Shown here: positions 21,249 through 32,490 of the stretch, in pieces
Layout: each line of letters begins with the position of its first letter
Numbering within the stretch: position 1 is the stretch's first letter
From: Chytridium lagenaria
Taxonomy: Eukaryota > Chytridiomycota > Chytridiomycetes > Chytridiales > Chytridiaceae
DNA: 40,923 bases
NCBI GenBank assembly: GCA_025449115.1
Contig: JAHLKC010000219.1
Coordinates: 1 to 40,923 of the forward strand
Reading direction: 5' to 3'
The notes under the pieces: model-generated
The model's input: the letters and a program-made list of their open reading frames with translations, nothing else
Told to the model about the DNA's origin: nothing
Databases searched by the model: none
Made by a program: the position numbers and the translations under genes

Positions 21249-22974
21249 GATTACAGTATGTGAACGGGTTGAGAAGTGGGAAGAGTATGCGGAGAAAGAC
21301 AGAGAGGTGAAAATGCAGAGAAAGCGCTCAATATCGTTTGGTATTGCTAGGACTAGGTTCCGGATGGATCAAAGCCAAAGATCCCACCCACTCTTTGAAA
21401 AGTATAGCTGTATGCTTATTCAGGAGCTTCCCTCGTGAAGAAGATGCCCCCCTCTTTGATGGCGCAACGGAGACGGACAACACCGTCCTCTGAAGCAATC
21501 CTGTTTAAAAGCCCTTGGTTGCAAAAATGGGTGTCTCGAGAAATTGAATTGATTAAATATATCTTGGTAGTGACGATAGGATGACTTCACGCTGCGAGTT
21601 ACGAACTCACCCCAGTTCTTTCTGTATAAAAACATCCGTCGCGATTTTCATTCTTCAACACGAAATAATCCTCCAGTATTATCATTATTCACAGTAATGT
21701 CTAGCAGATTTATCACCCGAGGTTTTCTCTGTACGCTGGTTTGGCCATCATCGACCTTCCTCCCATATCCCACCTTGACTCTCGCTCATCATCGTCACCG
21801 TCCCATTCCAATTCTAATTCATTTAAAGCCAATAACTCCGCCCAAACCTTCACCATCTTCCCAACCACGGGCGAAAACACCAATACTTGTATGATGGTGG
21901 ATGAGCGTGAATATAATTTCGGGTTGTTTAAATGAGTATATGCAATTCGTGATAATGTATATACCGGCTTCTAGAAAGATAACGAAAGAGGAGGGATTCG
22001 CAGCGATACTTCGTTTATAGGTAAGCATTTTGCGACGTGTTATACATCAACAAATTAAAAAGATATAGCGATGATCAGTAGTAACCATGATCATGCTTTC
22101 TCCAGAATAAATGCGTATGCAGTTAAGCACGGTTCACCTATTTCAGTTTCAGGGACATGTTGACGAGTCAACGGGATTGACCATTTTTAATGGAAGTGTG
22201 ATCATAAACGTTGTTTTTATTTGCGTATGTTGATGGATGATGGCAGGTTTGCGAATGAGAGCTAAATCGATGGTTGCGGCGTAATTCATCGTCTAACTTA
22301 CCTTAATATATACGCCAGCCTAATGAAGGGGCAACGCTTTTAGCGATCATGTAGGGATGGAGAAAGTGAGAACGGTGTTATCGACTCGCTTAGTGAATGG
22401 TTCAAGCCGTACGTTGAAAAACGTGACCAAAGCGATGATCAAAGGAATGAACGATTCAGGGAAGGAGTGGTAGAGGGATAAGTGATTATGGGGTAGCGCC
22501 ACCAAAAGGTACGTTGTGGTCGAACGGCAGGGTAATGACGGGACCTTTCACGATCTTACGAGCATCATCATCTGATCATCGTAGAGAGAGCAATGGACAA
22601 TCGAGTTCGTTGATGCCCTACAGCTGTCAATGCGGTGAGTGGATTACTACTGGAAGTAAGGGTTTTGAGAGCTCCAGGATCGGTTGATCAGCTAGCCTTC
22701 CTCGTGATCTCTCCACGTCACAATCACATTTGACGATGATCCACTCATTTGATCATACTCTCCTGCACACTTCTATTACGTCTCCATCAATCCCAACCAC
22801 ACACTCCCTCAGCCCTGACGGCTAGACGACCAACCTCCCTCACAACTCTTGACACCGCCGTCATTCCACTCCAAAAATAGGTTATTAGGCATTGGGTGTG
22901 GCGTAGAATATTCTATTGGTTGAGACGTTCTTGTCACTCTTATTTTGGCTCTTTCCTGATTCTTTAATCTTCCC
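21249..22974. other. Intergenic, no convincing gene
   Basis: A TATAAAAA box at 21624-21631 precedes a serine-rich ORF (ATG at 21697 or 21741, 65 codons) that I do not recognise; it may be a small gene or a first exon. From 22050 to 22900 there are many TGATCA/GATCAT palindromes but no ORF I can support. The right part is the probable upstream region of the structured RNA array. Confidence 0.35.
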
Positions 22975-22983
22975 TATAAATAA
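22975..22983 (+). promoter_or_regulatory. TATA box of the structured RNA array
   Basis: TATAAATAA, preceded by CCC and followed about 30 bp later by a pyrimidine-rich tract (23003-23064), the usual look of a fungal Pol II core promoter. The first RNA module starts 82 bp after the box. Confidence 0.6.
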
Positions 22984-23064
22984 GGGCCACTTCTTCAGAC
23001 CTTTCCTCCATCCCTCCTTCATATATACCATCCTCGCATTCTTCGTCTCTCCCTCATCGCTTCC

Positions 23065-23144
23065 CCTATGAGGTCAATACAAATCCTAGCCACGCACACT
23101 TAACTGGAAGTGCCGTCGCTGGATATGTTATTGATCCTCAGAGG
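23065..23144 (+). repeat. RNA module 1
   Basis: 80 nt. Apical stem CACTT/AAGTG around AACTGG. AGC/GCT in the middle helix. An extra T in the lower 3' arm (TGTTATTGA). Confidence 0.75.
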
Positions 23145-23193
23145 TCTCTGCGTCAATGATCACCTCTTCCCCTCACTCTTACTGCTCCCTTTT

Positions 23194-23279
23194 CCTATGA
23201 GGTCAATACAAATCCTAGTCATCCTCTCACTTTGTTTTCGTTCGGAGAGGATCACTGGATCTGGATTGATCCTCAGAGG
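23194..23279 (+). repeat. RNA module 2
   Basis: 86 nt. Apical stem ATCCTCTC/GAGAGGAT. The middle helix is AGT/ACT, a compensatory change. Confidence 0.8.
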
Positions 23280-23316
23280 AAAAGGGCTGTATCCTCTTGA
23301 TCATAATCCTATCCCA

Positions 23317-23394
23317 CCTATGAGGTCAATACAATCCTAGCCATCTCCTTCAAATTGTGAAGGAGATCGCTGGATCTGGATTGATCTTCAGAGA
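23317..23394 (+). repeat. RNA module 3
   Basis: 78 nt. Apical stem ATCTCCTTC/GAAGGAGAT. One A is missing from the constant CAATACAAATCC stretch, which would break any reading frame. Confidence 0.8.
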
Positions 23395-23437
23395 TGGAGA
23401 CATACTATCCTTTTCTATATATCAATGAGGACTCCCT

Positions 23438-23517
23438 CCTATGAGGTCAATACAAATCCTAGCCATGATCTCGTTTGTTTTTGGAGACCATCGCTGATAT
23501 GTAGTGATCCTCAGAGG
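23438..23517 (+). repeat. RNA module 4
   Basis: 80 nt. Apical stem ATGaTCTC/GAGAcCAT with one mismatch; middle helix end reads GCTGA rather than GCTGG. Confidence 0.75.
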
Positions 23518-23561
23518 TACGGGTTTCTTCACTTCCCTTTTTTCTCTTTGAGATTGTTGAC

Positions 23562-23643
23562 CCTATGAGGTCAATACAAATCCTAGTCAGACGGTCCTTT
23601 GTTTTGGACCATGTCTCACTGGAATTGCATTGATCCTCAGAGG
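23562..23643 (+). repeat. RNA module 5
   Basis: 82 nt. Apical stem AGAC-GGTCC/GGACC-AT-GTCT. Middle helix AGT/ACT. Confidence 0.8.
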
Positions 23644-23679
23644 ACCTTTATCTTTTCGGTCGTTGCTTTAGGCCTCTTT

Positions 23680-23760
23680 TCTATGAGGTCAATACAAATC
23701 CTAGCCAAGCCCTTTATATGTTGAAAGTGCTTCACTGGACTTGTACTGATCTCAAGACGG
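23680..23760 (+). repeat. RNA module 6, most degenerate
   Basis: 81 nt. Apical stem AAGCcCTTT/AAAGtGCTT. Middle helix has a C-A mismatch, and the 3' arm ends CTCAAGACGG instead of CCTCAGAGG. Confidence 0.7.
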
Positions 23761-23793
23761 TTATGCCTTTTGTTTGTTATTTATATGTTTTAA

Positions 23794-23876
23794 CCTATGA
23801 GGTCAATACAAATCCTAGCCAGGGCGTCGTCTTTTACTTTTGACGCCCTCGCTGGAGCTGTATTGATCCTCAGAGG
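23794..23876 (+). repeat. RNA module 7
   Basis: 83 nt. Apical stem GGGCGTC/GACGCCC, perfect. Lower helix TCAATACA/TGTATTGA perfect. The best-formed copy. Confidence 0.8.
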
Positions 23877-23919
23877 TGCATCGACGCTGACTAAGTGTTT
23901 ATCTCACGATTATAATCTA

Positions 23920-23925
23920 AATAAA
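23920..23925 (+). promoter_or_regulatory. Polyadenylation signal after the RNA array
   Basis: AATAAA 44 nt after the last module, supporting a Pol II transcript on the plus strand. Confidence 0.45.
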
Positions 23926-24109
23926 CCTATACTTCAAATCATATTTATTGTTTATGTTCTTTCAATGCTAGGTATTATGACACAATGACGGTCCATAAAT
24001 ATTTACACGCGTGAACACAGATCTCACTTACACGCCTCGCCACATATACAGCACTTCAGGGGCGTGTTAAATTATGCTGTGACCACCACTTTAACAATAC
24101 TCCCGTCCA

Positions 24110-26100
24110 TTAATCAAATCCTAACCATTTAACACTATCCATCCGAATTTTCCCAACAACCTCCCCAATGGTATCCACACTCTCCCCAATCTTCACCACC
24201 ACATCCAAATTCTGCACAACACATGCTCCTGCGCATTAGCAGTACCCTCAAGAGCCACAGTGTATGGCAATCGCTCAACAGCGCTAAAAAATACGACGGA
24301 TCATGCAGACCCTCATGGCGGGTGTGATGGGTCTTTCATGTAAGCCAAGTAAGGGATACCCTAACGCTGTGACTGTGAAAAGAAGCTGTGTGATCCCACA
24401 GATGAGGACACTGTAGCTTGCCCAGGTTTGGAAAAAGACAAAGACGAGTTGGCGCGTTAATTTGCGAGGACATGAGGAACCGCGTTGACGGAATGTTCTT
24501 TGGAATGCGGCCCGGAGAAGGATGGCTATGTGGGTTCCACGCCGGTGTTGAAGAGAGCGGGGTCGATGGAGATGAGGTTTGAGCTTGACCAGTACATGAG
24601 GTATCATCATGCCGGGGGTTGTTGAGGGGATGTTGTAAAGTTGACCTTGGTTGATACGGCCTTGATAGCTTGTGCAATGGATGAGATGTTGGCGGTTTGA
24701 ACTTTATCGATGGATATCAGATCGGAATGAACCAATGCGATAGAGGCTGTTGTACCGTCTGTGAGAAACGTGCCATGATTTGGGAGTTTTGGAATTGGAA
24801 TGGTTGTAGTGCAGACTGACATGAATTCTGAGGAATAGCCACCGCAGGTAGAGAGTTTGCCGTAAATGGTGGTCAAATTGAGTTCACCGCGTGTCGTTTG
24901 ATTCATGACGCGTCCAACCATTGCAAAAGGAAAATCACCTCAATGATACCATTTAGCAAGGTTCGCTGATCTTCAGGAGTAAGCAGACCCGCTTCAACGA
25001 CAGCTGCGTCGGACACGTTGTAGCAATCACAGTGGTGTTGATGAATGCCAGTGTAGCCAGGTCCGACAATAGTGTCTCCGTCTTTAATAGCGCCAACGAG
25101 TTGAGGTCCAAATGCAAACTGCGACCCTTGATCTGTGCAAAGACTTTGAGATCTCATGCAACCCAAAGCATCTCCAAATATGAACTCCGCGACACCCAGA
25201 GATGTCTCAATGGATGGGTAAGACGATCTCGAACTTGAACGAGTCCAAGAGTATACACGGACCAATTCGCGATTTCACGTACGCTCTCCACGGAAAACAC
25301 CGGAGGCACCGAAAGGACTAAGTATCATCATGCCTTCCAGAATGATCCAGATCAAAGACATGCGGGAGAGAAGCATTCGACAGGTGATGAGAGAGAGTTG
25401 GTTTGAGAAGGCGAATCGCGACAAGGTTTTTATGCATAAACCCGCATGAGGCCATACTGTAGCCTTTTGACGTGAGTTTATCAGCTAGAAAAATCGTGGC
25501 AGCCATGTCTGCTACGTGAATCGTCACCATGTTCATGACGATGAGAATGACTTGGAGCGATATTGGACCAATGCTTTGAACAAGACTTTTTGACAATGAT
25601 ACATTCGCCCCCTTCTTCATGGCGAATGCCAACCATATCAATAAACTGTTCATAAAGGTCGCTAGCATGATGATGAGAAGCTACTTGATCTTTGTCCCGG
25701 TCGTCTCACTTAATTCACGAGAGTGTGGAAACTTGTTCCTCCCAAGAGTTCCAGTGGAACGAGAATGGAGGGAGCCTATACTTTGCTCTTTATCTTTAGG
25801 TGATTTGATTCCTTGAATAGAACTCCGCACGGATTGATATCGAAGAGCATCTGTAGACTCTAGATTCCGTCGGCTGGGCCGGTAAGAAGTATTCACCTGG
25901 CTTCTTTGCCCTCCATCGCTGGCACTGCTCCCATTCTCCCGAAAGCTGTCATCATCATAAAAATCGTCGTATTCCTCTCCCTCCAAGTCGCTCTTCTTTG
26001 ACATCATGACGCTGGATTTTGACCACTTGATGTGATTGTCGGAATGGGAAGGGGCGTCTAATCTTGCTAGGATCGTGGGCTTCGTTATAACCTTCTCCAT
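24110..26100 (-). pseudogene. Membrane protein with acidic N-terminus and Cys-rich ectodomain, disrupted
   Basis: Family unrecognised. From an ATG at 26100, a Ser/Asp-rich hydrophilic region (with a DDFYDDD patch) leads to an in-frame TAG at 25678-25680, directly followed in the same frame by strong TM segments (about 25400-25670). Next comes a Cys-containing, probably extracellular stretch (about 24620-25260) with a CDCYN motif and several NxT/S sites, and a last TM segment near 24330-24400. Frame changes lie near 25280 (possibly an intron), 24938 and 24520-24600. The layout suggests a large receptor- or channel-like membrane protein with a lumenal loop. Either the gene is decaying or several sequence errors are present. 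Confidence 0.45.
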
Positions 26101-26965
26101 CTCGAGCTCGCGACTGAATGTTATTTTCTGGAACGTTGCGTCAGCATCGCATAACCTCAATTATTGTGCAGAGGAAGTGTTAAGTGTTGGGAACTCACGG
26201 GACATGATCCTCCTGGGTTGCCCTCACGTTCTACCGAGAGTCCTTTTTCGATGCTACACTTCTCATCAGGCATGGATACTCAGAGAATAGAAAACGTCAA
26301 TTGCGCATCACTTCCCTATGGGTAACCTTGCTAATCCGCCTTACATATGCAACCGTAGATCTTCGGTTTTTTTAAAAAAGGTTTGTTGACTCATCTCTCG
26401 GGTGAATACTCCAATATTTCCTTGCGGCGGGATGCAAGTCGTTATGACCCGGATTTGAAAATACAAGGTAAAATACAAGGTTTTCGTGTGTGAATATCTT
26501 TGGAGTCTGGGCCTCTTGAAATGCTAAGAGAAGCATCCTCCATTCATTTCGTCAAACGTCTCCATACAGTTTTGAATAACAACTTTCCGTCCGACAACGA
26601 CACTCGGAAGAAGTACTCGACGTTTAGCCAGCGGAGACTCGTCGTTTTTAAAGGATAGTGGTATGAAATAGAGCCGGCGGCGGAGGATTAACGAACAAGT
26701 GTTTCGGTGTTCTTGGGTCAAGAGCTAGACTAGATATCTTGGCCATCTTTTCGGTGGAAGTAATAACTCCTTAGACAATTAAAAACAACTGAGCCATCAC
26801 AATCGCCCTCGTTATAGAGTCATCTGCGATTCATAAATTCTATATTAAACATATTATCTCATTTTTCTAAAGCATATAATCTTACGGGGTTTATATACAT
26901 ACTTGTGTAAATACAATAGAAAGCACGCGGCAAGTAAAGACTCCAGTTTCTGCCAAACTTCTTTT
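26101..26965. other. No gene seen
   Basis: Contains the probable 5' end of the preceding gene (a short ATG-TCC-C then GTGAGT at about 26200) and the 3' flank of the next membrane gene. No ORF that I can support. Confidence 0.3.
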
Positions 26966-28795
26966 TCACACCCAAACACTTCGTCCGGCTTTAAAGCAAT
27001 CATTTCCATTCTCCAAAATTCCCGGCATAGTCATCACAAAAACCCCACTCAATGCACAAGCCATCATCGCCATATGCAAATAAACCAACCAAGATATCTT
27101 AGTCTTTCTAAACTCCTCCACAGCCTCCTTCAACCCCGATTCAGCAACCCTATGTTCCACTAGTACGCCAATAGAGTCCATAAAAAGGCTCAATAAAATC
27201 ATGATGCTGCCGCGGACAATGTGTGTTTGCACGGTGAGTGGATCCCGACATCTAGTCCAGGTGTATTGCGGAGGTGTAGAAGTGAGCAGAAGCGTAATAA
27301 GAAATGCGGATATTCGGCCGCACCACTCTGCAAAGATGGAGGCGAGGTTGGTAAATGCGAAACGGGTTTCTTCAGAAATTGGTGTGAAACTAGACAAAGG
27401 TTCTTTTGGCGAAACATCCACAAGAACTGAAGTTGAGTCGCTCTCTTCAACCACCGGTGACAGTGGCTCTTCAATCTTTGTAGTAACATTTTTTGAAAGG
27501 TCATACTCTGGAAGGCTCTCTTCGTCCGAAACTTTCAAACTTTTTACCACACTTGCTTTCCGGGTGGATCCGCCCTTGATGGTGACACGTCTTTGAATTT
27601 CATTATAGGCTTCGCTCAATATCGGCGCTGTCTTTCCCTTCCGTTCCATCTGCAGACGCTTGAACGTAGCGGCAGATACAAATCGGGTCACCAACGTCAC
27701 CATGTGAGAGCATATAACGGAAATAGAGAAGGTCGTGTTATCGCGTATCTCGGCGAGAAGGAGTTTGCTCAATGTGTTCCAGAATATGTCTTGACTAGAA
27801 AAAAACTTTGATGAGAACAAAATATGGCTTCATCATTTACCTTACGATAAATCTGAACTAAAAAGATTGAATTAATATTCTCCTAATTTGAAAGTAATAC
27901 GCATCAACTTACGATGGTGCCTTTCGAAACATTTTCTTCTTGCATATTCGTTGTTCTTTAAACTGATACACTTTTATACCTCGGCGAGTCGCTTGCATCG
28001 AAAGGTATCTTAGAATTGGGAAACTGAATTTGAAGTTAGTTTTTTGTAAATACCGGAAACCAGTAATAATATAATTTTAAAAGAATACCACGCACGCAAC
28101 ACCAAAGAGACAGACTGATTTCACCATGTCGATAGCAGTTACTGCCCCACGGCTTGTGATCTGAGAAAGTGATAGAAAGATGAGACTGACCAGCCTGAAG
28201 GATAATTTAGAATAAACATCGACGTATTCAAAGAACATACAGGTTATAAATGACTACCAGCCAGTAAACCACTATTTGCATAAGGCAAAGGTGAAGAAGC
28301 TTGGCGATGCTCAGCTTATCGTCCCAGAAAATAAGTGGACTTAACAAGCCGGGCATGATCGATGCCGCGAGAAACAGCTTATAAGTCGCCTCAACAAATG
28401 ACATCTTTGTTAGCGACCAAACTATAGGTCCAGACGCAGCGATAGGCGAAACAAGCATTAAGTAGTCTATCACTGTGTTGAACCAGAATGACTTCTTTGA
28501 ATACAGACTGACGATCACAGTCCTAGTATGCAGAGATTAGAACATAAAAAAGGAGAACAACTTACCTCGGTGTCAGAAAAAGAAATACCCCGAAAGCTTT
28601 AGTGTCGTCAGCATACGGTATCCCCTCCGTCTGATCAATAACAACATTTCCGAGAGTGTACTTGATAGCCAGAAGAGATACCGTCGAAATAATGGCGTAG
28701 GTAAAGACCGGTTGTATCATCACAGTCAGACACCTCGCCTCGCTGATAGCCCGACGTATCCATGTCAACGACGATTCTTCACCCTCAGCTCTCAT
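26966..28795 (-). CDS. Multi-pass membrane protein, family member 2
   Basis: Family unrecognised; function not assignable. Candidate exons run from about 28795 (N-terminal TM, then VVIDQTEGIPYADDTKAFG), through a TM pair at 28230-28518 with GPIVWSLTKMSFVEATY, a TM segment at 28090-28200, a hydrophilic segment at 27930-28010 with RRGIKVYQ, to a long last exon 27794-26966. That exon starts SQDIFWNTL, carries EIRDNTTFSISV, a variable acidic linker, FAFTNLASIFAEWCGR, TPPQYTW and the C-terminal MPGILENGN, ending with TGA. About eight TM helices in total. The last exon is open throughout, in contrast to member 1. Exon borders other than 27794 are approximate and the start may lie further upstream. 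Confidence 0.65.
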
Positions 28796-28949
28796 ATGAG
28801 AAATACCGTGCTCATTGAGAAAAATGTGGGCTACTGCGCCGAGAAACAGTAGCTATAATTCTTAATTTAGAGGGATTTACGTGTCAATCTTAAACCAAAT
28901 ATACGTAAGGGTTAAGAGCACAAGACTTTACTTACGGTCACGGCCATGG

Positions 28950-29310
28950 GCTAGGGTTTAAAGCAGTTGTTTCCGTTCTAAAGAAGTCCGGGATGCCGAA
29001 TTTTGACACACGCATTGTGACCTCATATTTCACTACTATACTTACTGCATCACTTCAAGCACTATGTTTCCTGATAGAATATTTTTTGCATACGATTATT
29101 GAGGTCATTGACAAACAGCGAACCGTGTAATAAAAGACAAGAAAACGCCAAAAGCTTTTATTTTCGTAAATAAGGTAAACCACCAGTGTGATCAGCTACA
29201 GCAATGATTAGAATGTATTTGATGACCAGCAGCAAGATACACGATATGAAGGCGCAAGTGACTATCGGCAGCAGCATCGCCTTTAGCTTCAAACTTCATC
29301 TTATGGCTTG
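28950..29310 (-). pseudogene. Relic N-terminal exon of the membrane family
   Basis: On the minus strand, a TM-like segment followed by VIKYILII, DHTGGLPY and, in another frame, KAFGVFLS (about 29130-29270) matches the first coding exon of members 2 and 3. No downstream exons follow before member 2 begins. It looks like the remains of a fourth copy lost between the two intact genes. Confidence 0.5.
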
Positions 29311-29375
29311 TTAACCCAAGATGATGATGTTTTTTTACGTACTCACCCACGACTGTTGGGCGAGGGAAGGGCTTT

Positions 29376-31379
29376 TCACGACCGCGCCTTTCGTCCTTCC
29401 TTGAAGCACGCATTCCCGTTTTCCAATATTCCAGGCATGGCCATGATAAACATGCCGCAAAGCGAACATGTCATCAAAGCCATTTGCAGGTATACGAATC
29501 CCGATAACTGAATCTTCTTTAACTCCTTTACTGCTTCACTCAACTTCGCCCCGGCTACTCCACTGTCAATCATAAAGCCCGCGGCGTCTGCAAAAATGCT
29601 TCCAAAGAAAACAATGATGACACGGATGAGGTGTGTCTCCACGCTGATTTGGTCTCGGCATCGGGTCCAAGTAAGTTGAGGCTCGGTAGAGGTGAAAAGT
29701 AGAGTGAGCATAAAAGCCGATCCACGACCGCACCACTCAGCATAAAAAGAAGCCAAGTTTGAAAAGGCGAACGCGGTTTCTTTAGACATCGGTACAAATA
29801 CGGCTGTAGATGAGCTAGCTCCGGACTGACTTAGGAGCTGCTCTACTATGATTGTAGAATCATGTTTCTTCTCGCTTTCTATTGTACGCTCTACGAAGGA
29901 TAACGTCAATATGGTCCTATTCGAAAGAGCCGAACTATCATCCATTGGCTTAAACCGCGGAAGATCGTTTTCGTTTCTATCAGGCTTTGCTTTTGCATCA
30001 AACGATATTCCACTTTCTTCCTCAGCATTCCTTGTTATCGAGATAGCGTCCTTCGAACAACCCACTGGAAAGTCTTCTGGTGCTGAAGCCGTCTGAAGCC
30101 TTTTTCGTAGTTGCATATTCTTAAAGCTGGCAGCAGATAGGAATCGAGTCGAAAGGGCAACAATATGAGCGCAGACGACACAGATAGAAAATGTCGCGTT
30201 ATCCCGAACTTCGGCGACGAGGAGCTTGCTTAGAGTGTTCCAGAATATCTCCTGGCTAAGTCAATAAAATCGTTGTTAGGATATTGTATCTTAACCACGA
30301 TTTTTCACCTAGCAATAAATGTAAACTATCAAAATAAGTCAGTAAACCTGAAGAAATTATGCTTAAAAAAACTTTACAGTAAGAGAAAGGTAGGAGTTTT
30401 TAGAAAATGGATCAGTTACAATTATCTTCTTCACGTTGTTTTCCTCCTCAGCATTCGCAGGCTCTGTTACTTGATACATTTTCAGCCCCCGTCGTGATGC
30501 CTGCAGAGAGAAATATCTCAAAATTGGGAAGCTATTGTGTTTGCAAAAAAAAGTTTTAGTGGGAGGCAAGAGAAACGCCCATATCAATAAAGCTTCGCCT
30601 ACCCTATTCCAAATCCGAAAACAGTCTTTCCCATACCCTTTAAAGACCTTAGCCCCTGCGTTTCGGTGGCTGATCTAGACAGTTCAAGGAAAACGAGACC
30701 AGCAAACCTGAAATTAGGTTGAGTAATTACGTTCATATACACATCAAAAAAAAAAAAAAAAAAAACATAAAAGAGAATTATTTACATGTTTAAAACAAAA
30801 ACCATCCATATCGCGGCATATTGAGAAACCCAGAGCTTCAATCTCGCAAAAAGCCTGTCGCCTTCAATCCAATAAATAAACGGTGATCCGCAAATGGGTA
30901 ATATGCTGGCTCCAAGAAAAAGGCAATATGTAGCTTTTACGAACGAGATGGTGCTAAATATCCAGACCAAAGGTCCAAGCATTATAATTGGGCCGAGCAC
31001 TAGTAAATGATCCACGTGAGGGTTAAACCAGAACTTCTTTTTCGCATAAAGGTTTGCAATTAAGTTCCTTTATTAATAAATGATAAGATTGAGACCTTGG
31101 CAGAACAACTATGCAGTAAAATATAAAGAGGGTTCAGACGTACCTTGGACACAATGTCAAAAAGAAGCCGAAAGCTTTAAGTTCGTCAGAGTATGGCATT
31201 CCATCATTGCGATCAAGCACTGTGGCGCTCAAGGTGAACTTAATAGCCAAAAGTAATGCACACGATAAAAACGTATACATGAACGTAGGGCCTGCCAACA
31301 CCGCTAGACTTTGTATGTCCTTCAACTCTTTTCTGGCGACTCCGAACATCAGTGCTCGACTCCGGAGCTCCTCCTTCAT
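29376..31379 (-). CDS. Multi-pass membrane protein, family member 3
   Basis: Paralogue of member 2. The ATG at 31379 opens with a hydrophilic helix, then a TM segment with LLLAIKFTLSATVLDRNDG and PYSDELKAFG. A TM pair at 30782-31015 has GPLVWIFSTISFVKATY. The segment RRGLKMYQVTEPAN lies near 30480, and the last exons (30260-29376) carry a long variable linker, FAFSNLASFYAEWCGRG, TWTRCRDQ and MPGILENGN. The last coding stretch is open over about 246 codons. The middle linker differs strongly from member 2, which suggests the membrane core is constrained and the linker is not. Function unknown. Intron borders are approximate. Confidence 0.65.
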
Positions 31380-32490
31380 TAAAATAAAAACGTCGAAAGA
31401 AAAAAAAAATCTACCGAGTTGATCGTGGAATGAGGAAACCGGCTTCACGAACACCACTTGATGATAATCTAGGTAGCGGGTTATTTGATTTACAGTTACG
31501 GAAATCACTCCTCACTTTCCTCAAAAACGGACAAGATCCAAAAGTATACTACCGGATAGCCGCCGCCTCCAAGATCATGCTCAAGTCCAATGCAGTGAAT
31601 TTGCACGCAAATAAAGGGAAACGCTGCAATGTTAGATGATGAGATAATGTGAAGTTAAGATGGGGCAAAGCTTTTTAAATCAAACTTCCCTTCACTCAAA
31701 GATATTATCATTACTTTGACCTTCCATGTCGGCCATCGCCCATCTACCCCTTCCCTCGTTCCTCACTTTTGACTGGCTTTATCAATATCAGATCCAGCTC
31801 ATGCCGAGCCTAAAGGATTCCGATTGTAACTATGGCCGCATAAGAAGCCAGTTGCATGCGATGTTCAACTTTAATCACGCTTCGTCGGCAGATGGCCGGT
31901 CTGTCACCATTACTCTTTAGCGTAGGATATCCCCTCGTCCTGTGGGGGTCAAACCCACATGAAGCCAGGGAGGGGGGTGTATGTGTAAACGGAGAGAGAG
32001 CACATGAGATGAAGCAGGCGGGGGCAGGCGCACATGACAGGGAGATAGCAGAACAGCGGAATCGAAGGGTGATATTGTAGAAGTGCTCCGAAAAGCAGCT
32101 GCACTTCGAACTACACGGGACGATGCATCAAACAGCTGAATAACCGACAATTTCTTAGGACTTTCAGTGTTTTAAGGCGCAAGGAATGTAACGGTCTGAA
32201 TAACATTACAGAGTGGATTGAAAATGGGTATGATGACGCAGGAGCAGCCAGCACTTCACTAATTCTATGAACCAAGATGTTAAATCCGTATTATATAATT
32301 CAAATTAAATAAACAAAAAAAAGAGTAAGTAATAAAAACTGACGGATAGAAAAGTACATTGCCAAATCAAGCACTTTCCTCGAAAACACCAACAAATTAT
32401 AAATGATCAAGGCCAAAAAGTAGCATAAAAGGACTGAACCAGAAAAAAATCAGTATAACGAGAAACACATAAAATACAAGAATAAAACGG
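31380..32490. other. No gene seen
   Basis: A plus-strand ORF at 31726-31920 (64 codons) has no recognisable motif. The rest is AT-rich 3' flank of the PAH-like gene. Confidence 0.3.

Larger units (their letters stand above)
23005..23945 (+). ncRNA. Non-coding RNA made of seven structured modules
   Basis: Seven copies of an ~80-nt domain are spaced by 34-50 nt of pyrimidine-rich, unrelated sequence. Each domain has a 5' arm CCTATGAGGTCAATACA and a 3' arm near TGTATTGATCCTCAGAGG that pair into a long helix with an A-G mismatch and a one-base bulge. An internal loop (5' AATC, 3' ATC-like) follows, then a short helix CTAGY/RCTGG, then a variable apical hairpin. The short helix covaries: AGC with GCT in copies 1, 3, 4 and 7, AGT with ACT in copies 2 and 5. 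The apical stem differs completely between copies but is always self-complementary. A TATA box upstream and AATAAA downstream suggest one Pol II transcript. No conserved ORF crosses the modules. I recognise no RNA family. Transcript ends are inferred. Confidence 0.75.

Noticed and set aside
23110..23340. 76-codon ORF across RNA modules 1-3
   Set aside because: The frame is not kept between modules; module 3 has a one-base deletion in the constant region, and spacers are unrelated.
23065..23876. CRISPR-like array (regular repeats and unique spacers)
   Set aside because: The repeats are internally structured with variable centres, copies are degenerate, spacing is irregular, and the setting is a eukaryotic genome with no Cas genes.
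23065..23876. snoRNA cluster (C/D or H/ACA) or hammerhead/HDV ribozymes
   Set aside because: No C/D box pair, no ACA or H box at the expected places, and the internal loop is constant rather than guide-like. No CTGATGA/GAAA hammerhead core and no HDV double pseudoknot could be fitted.
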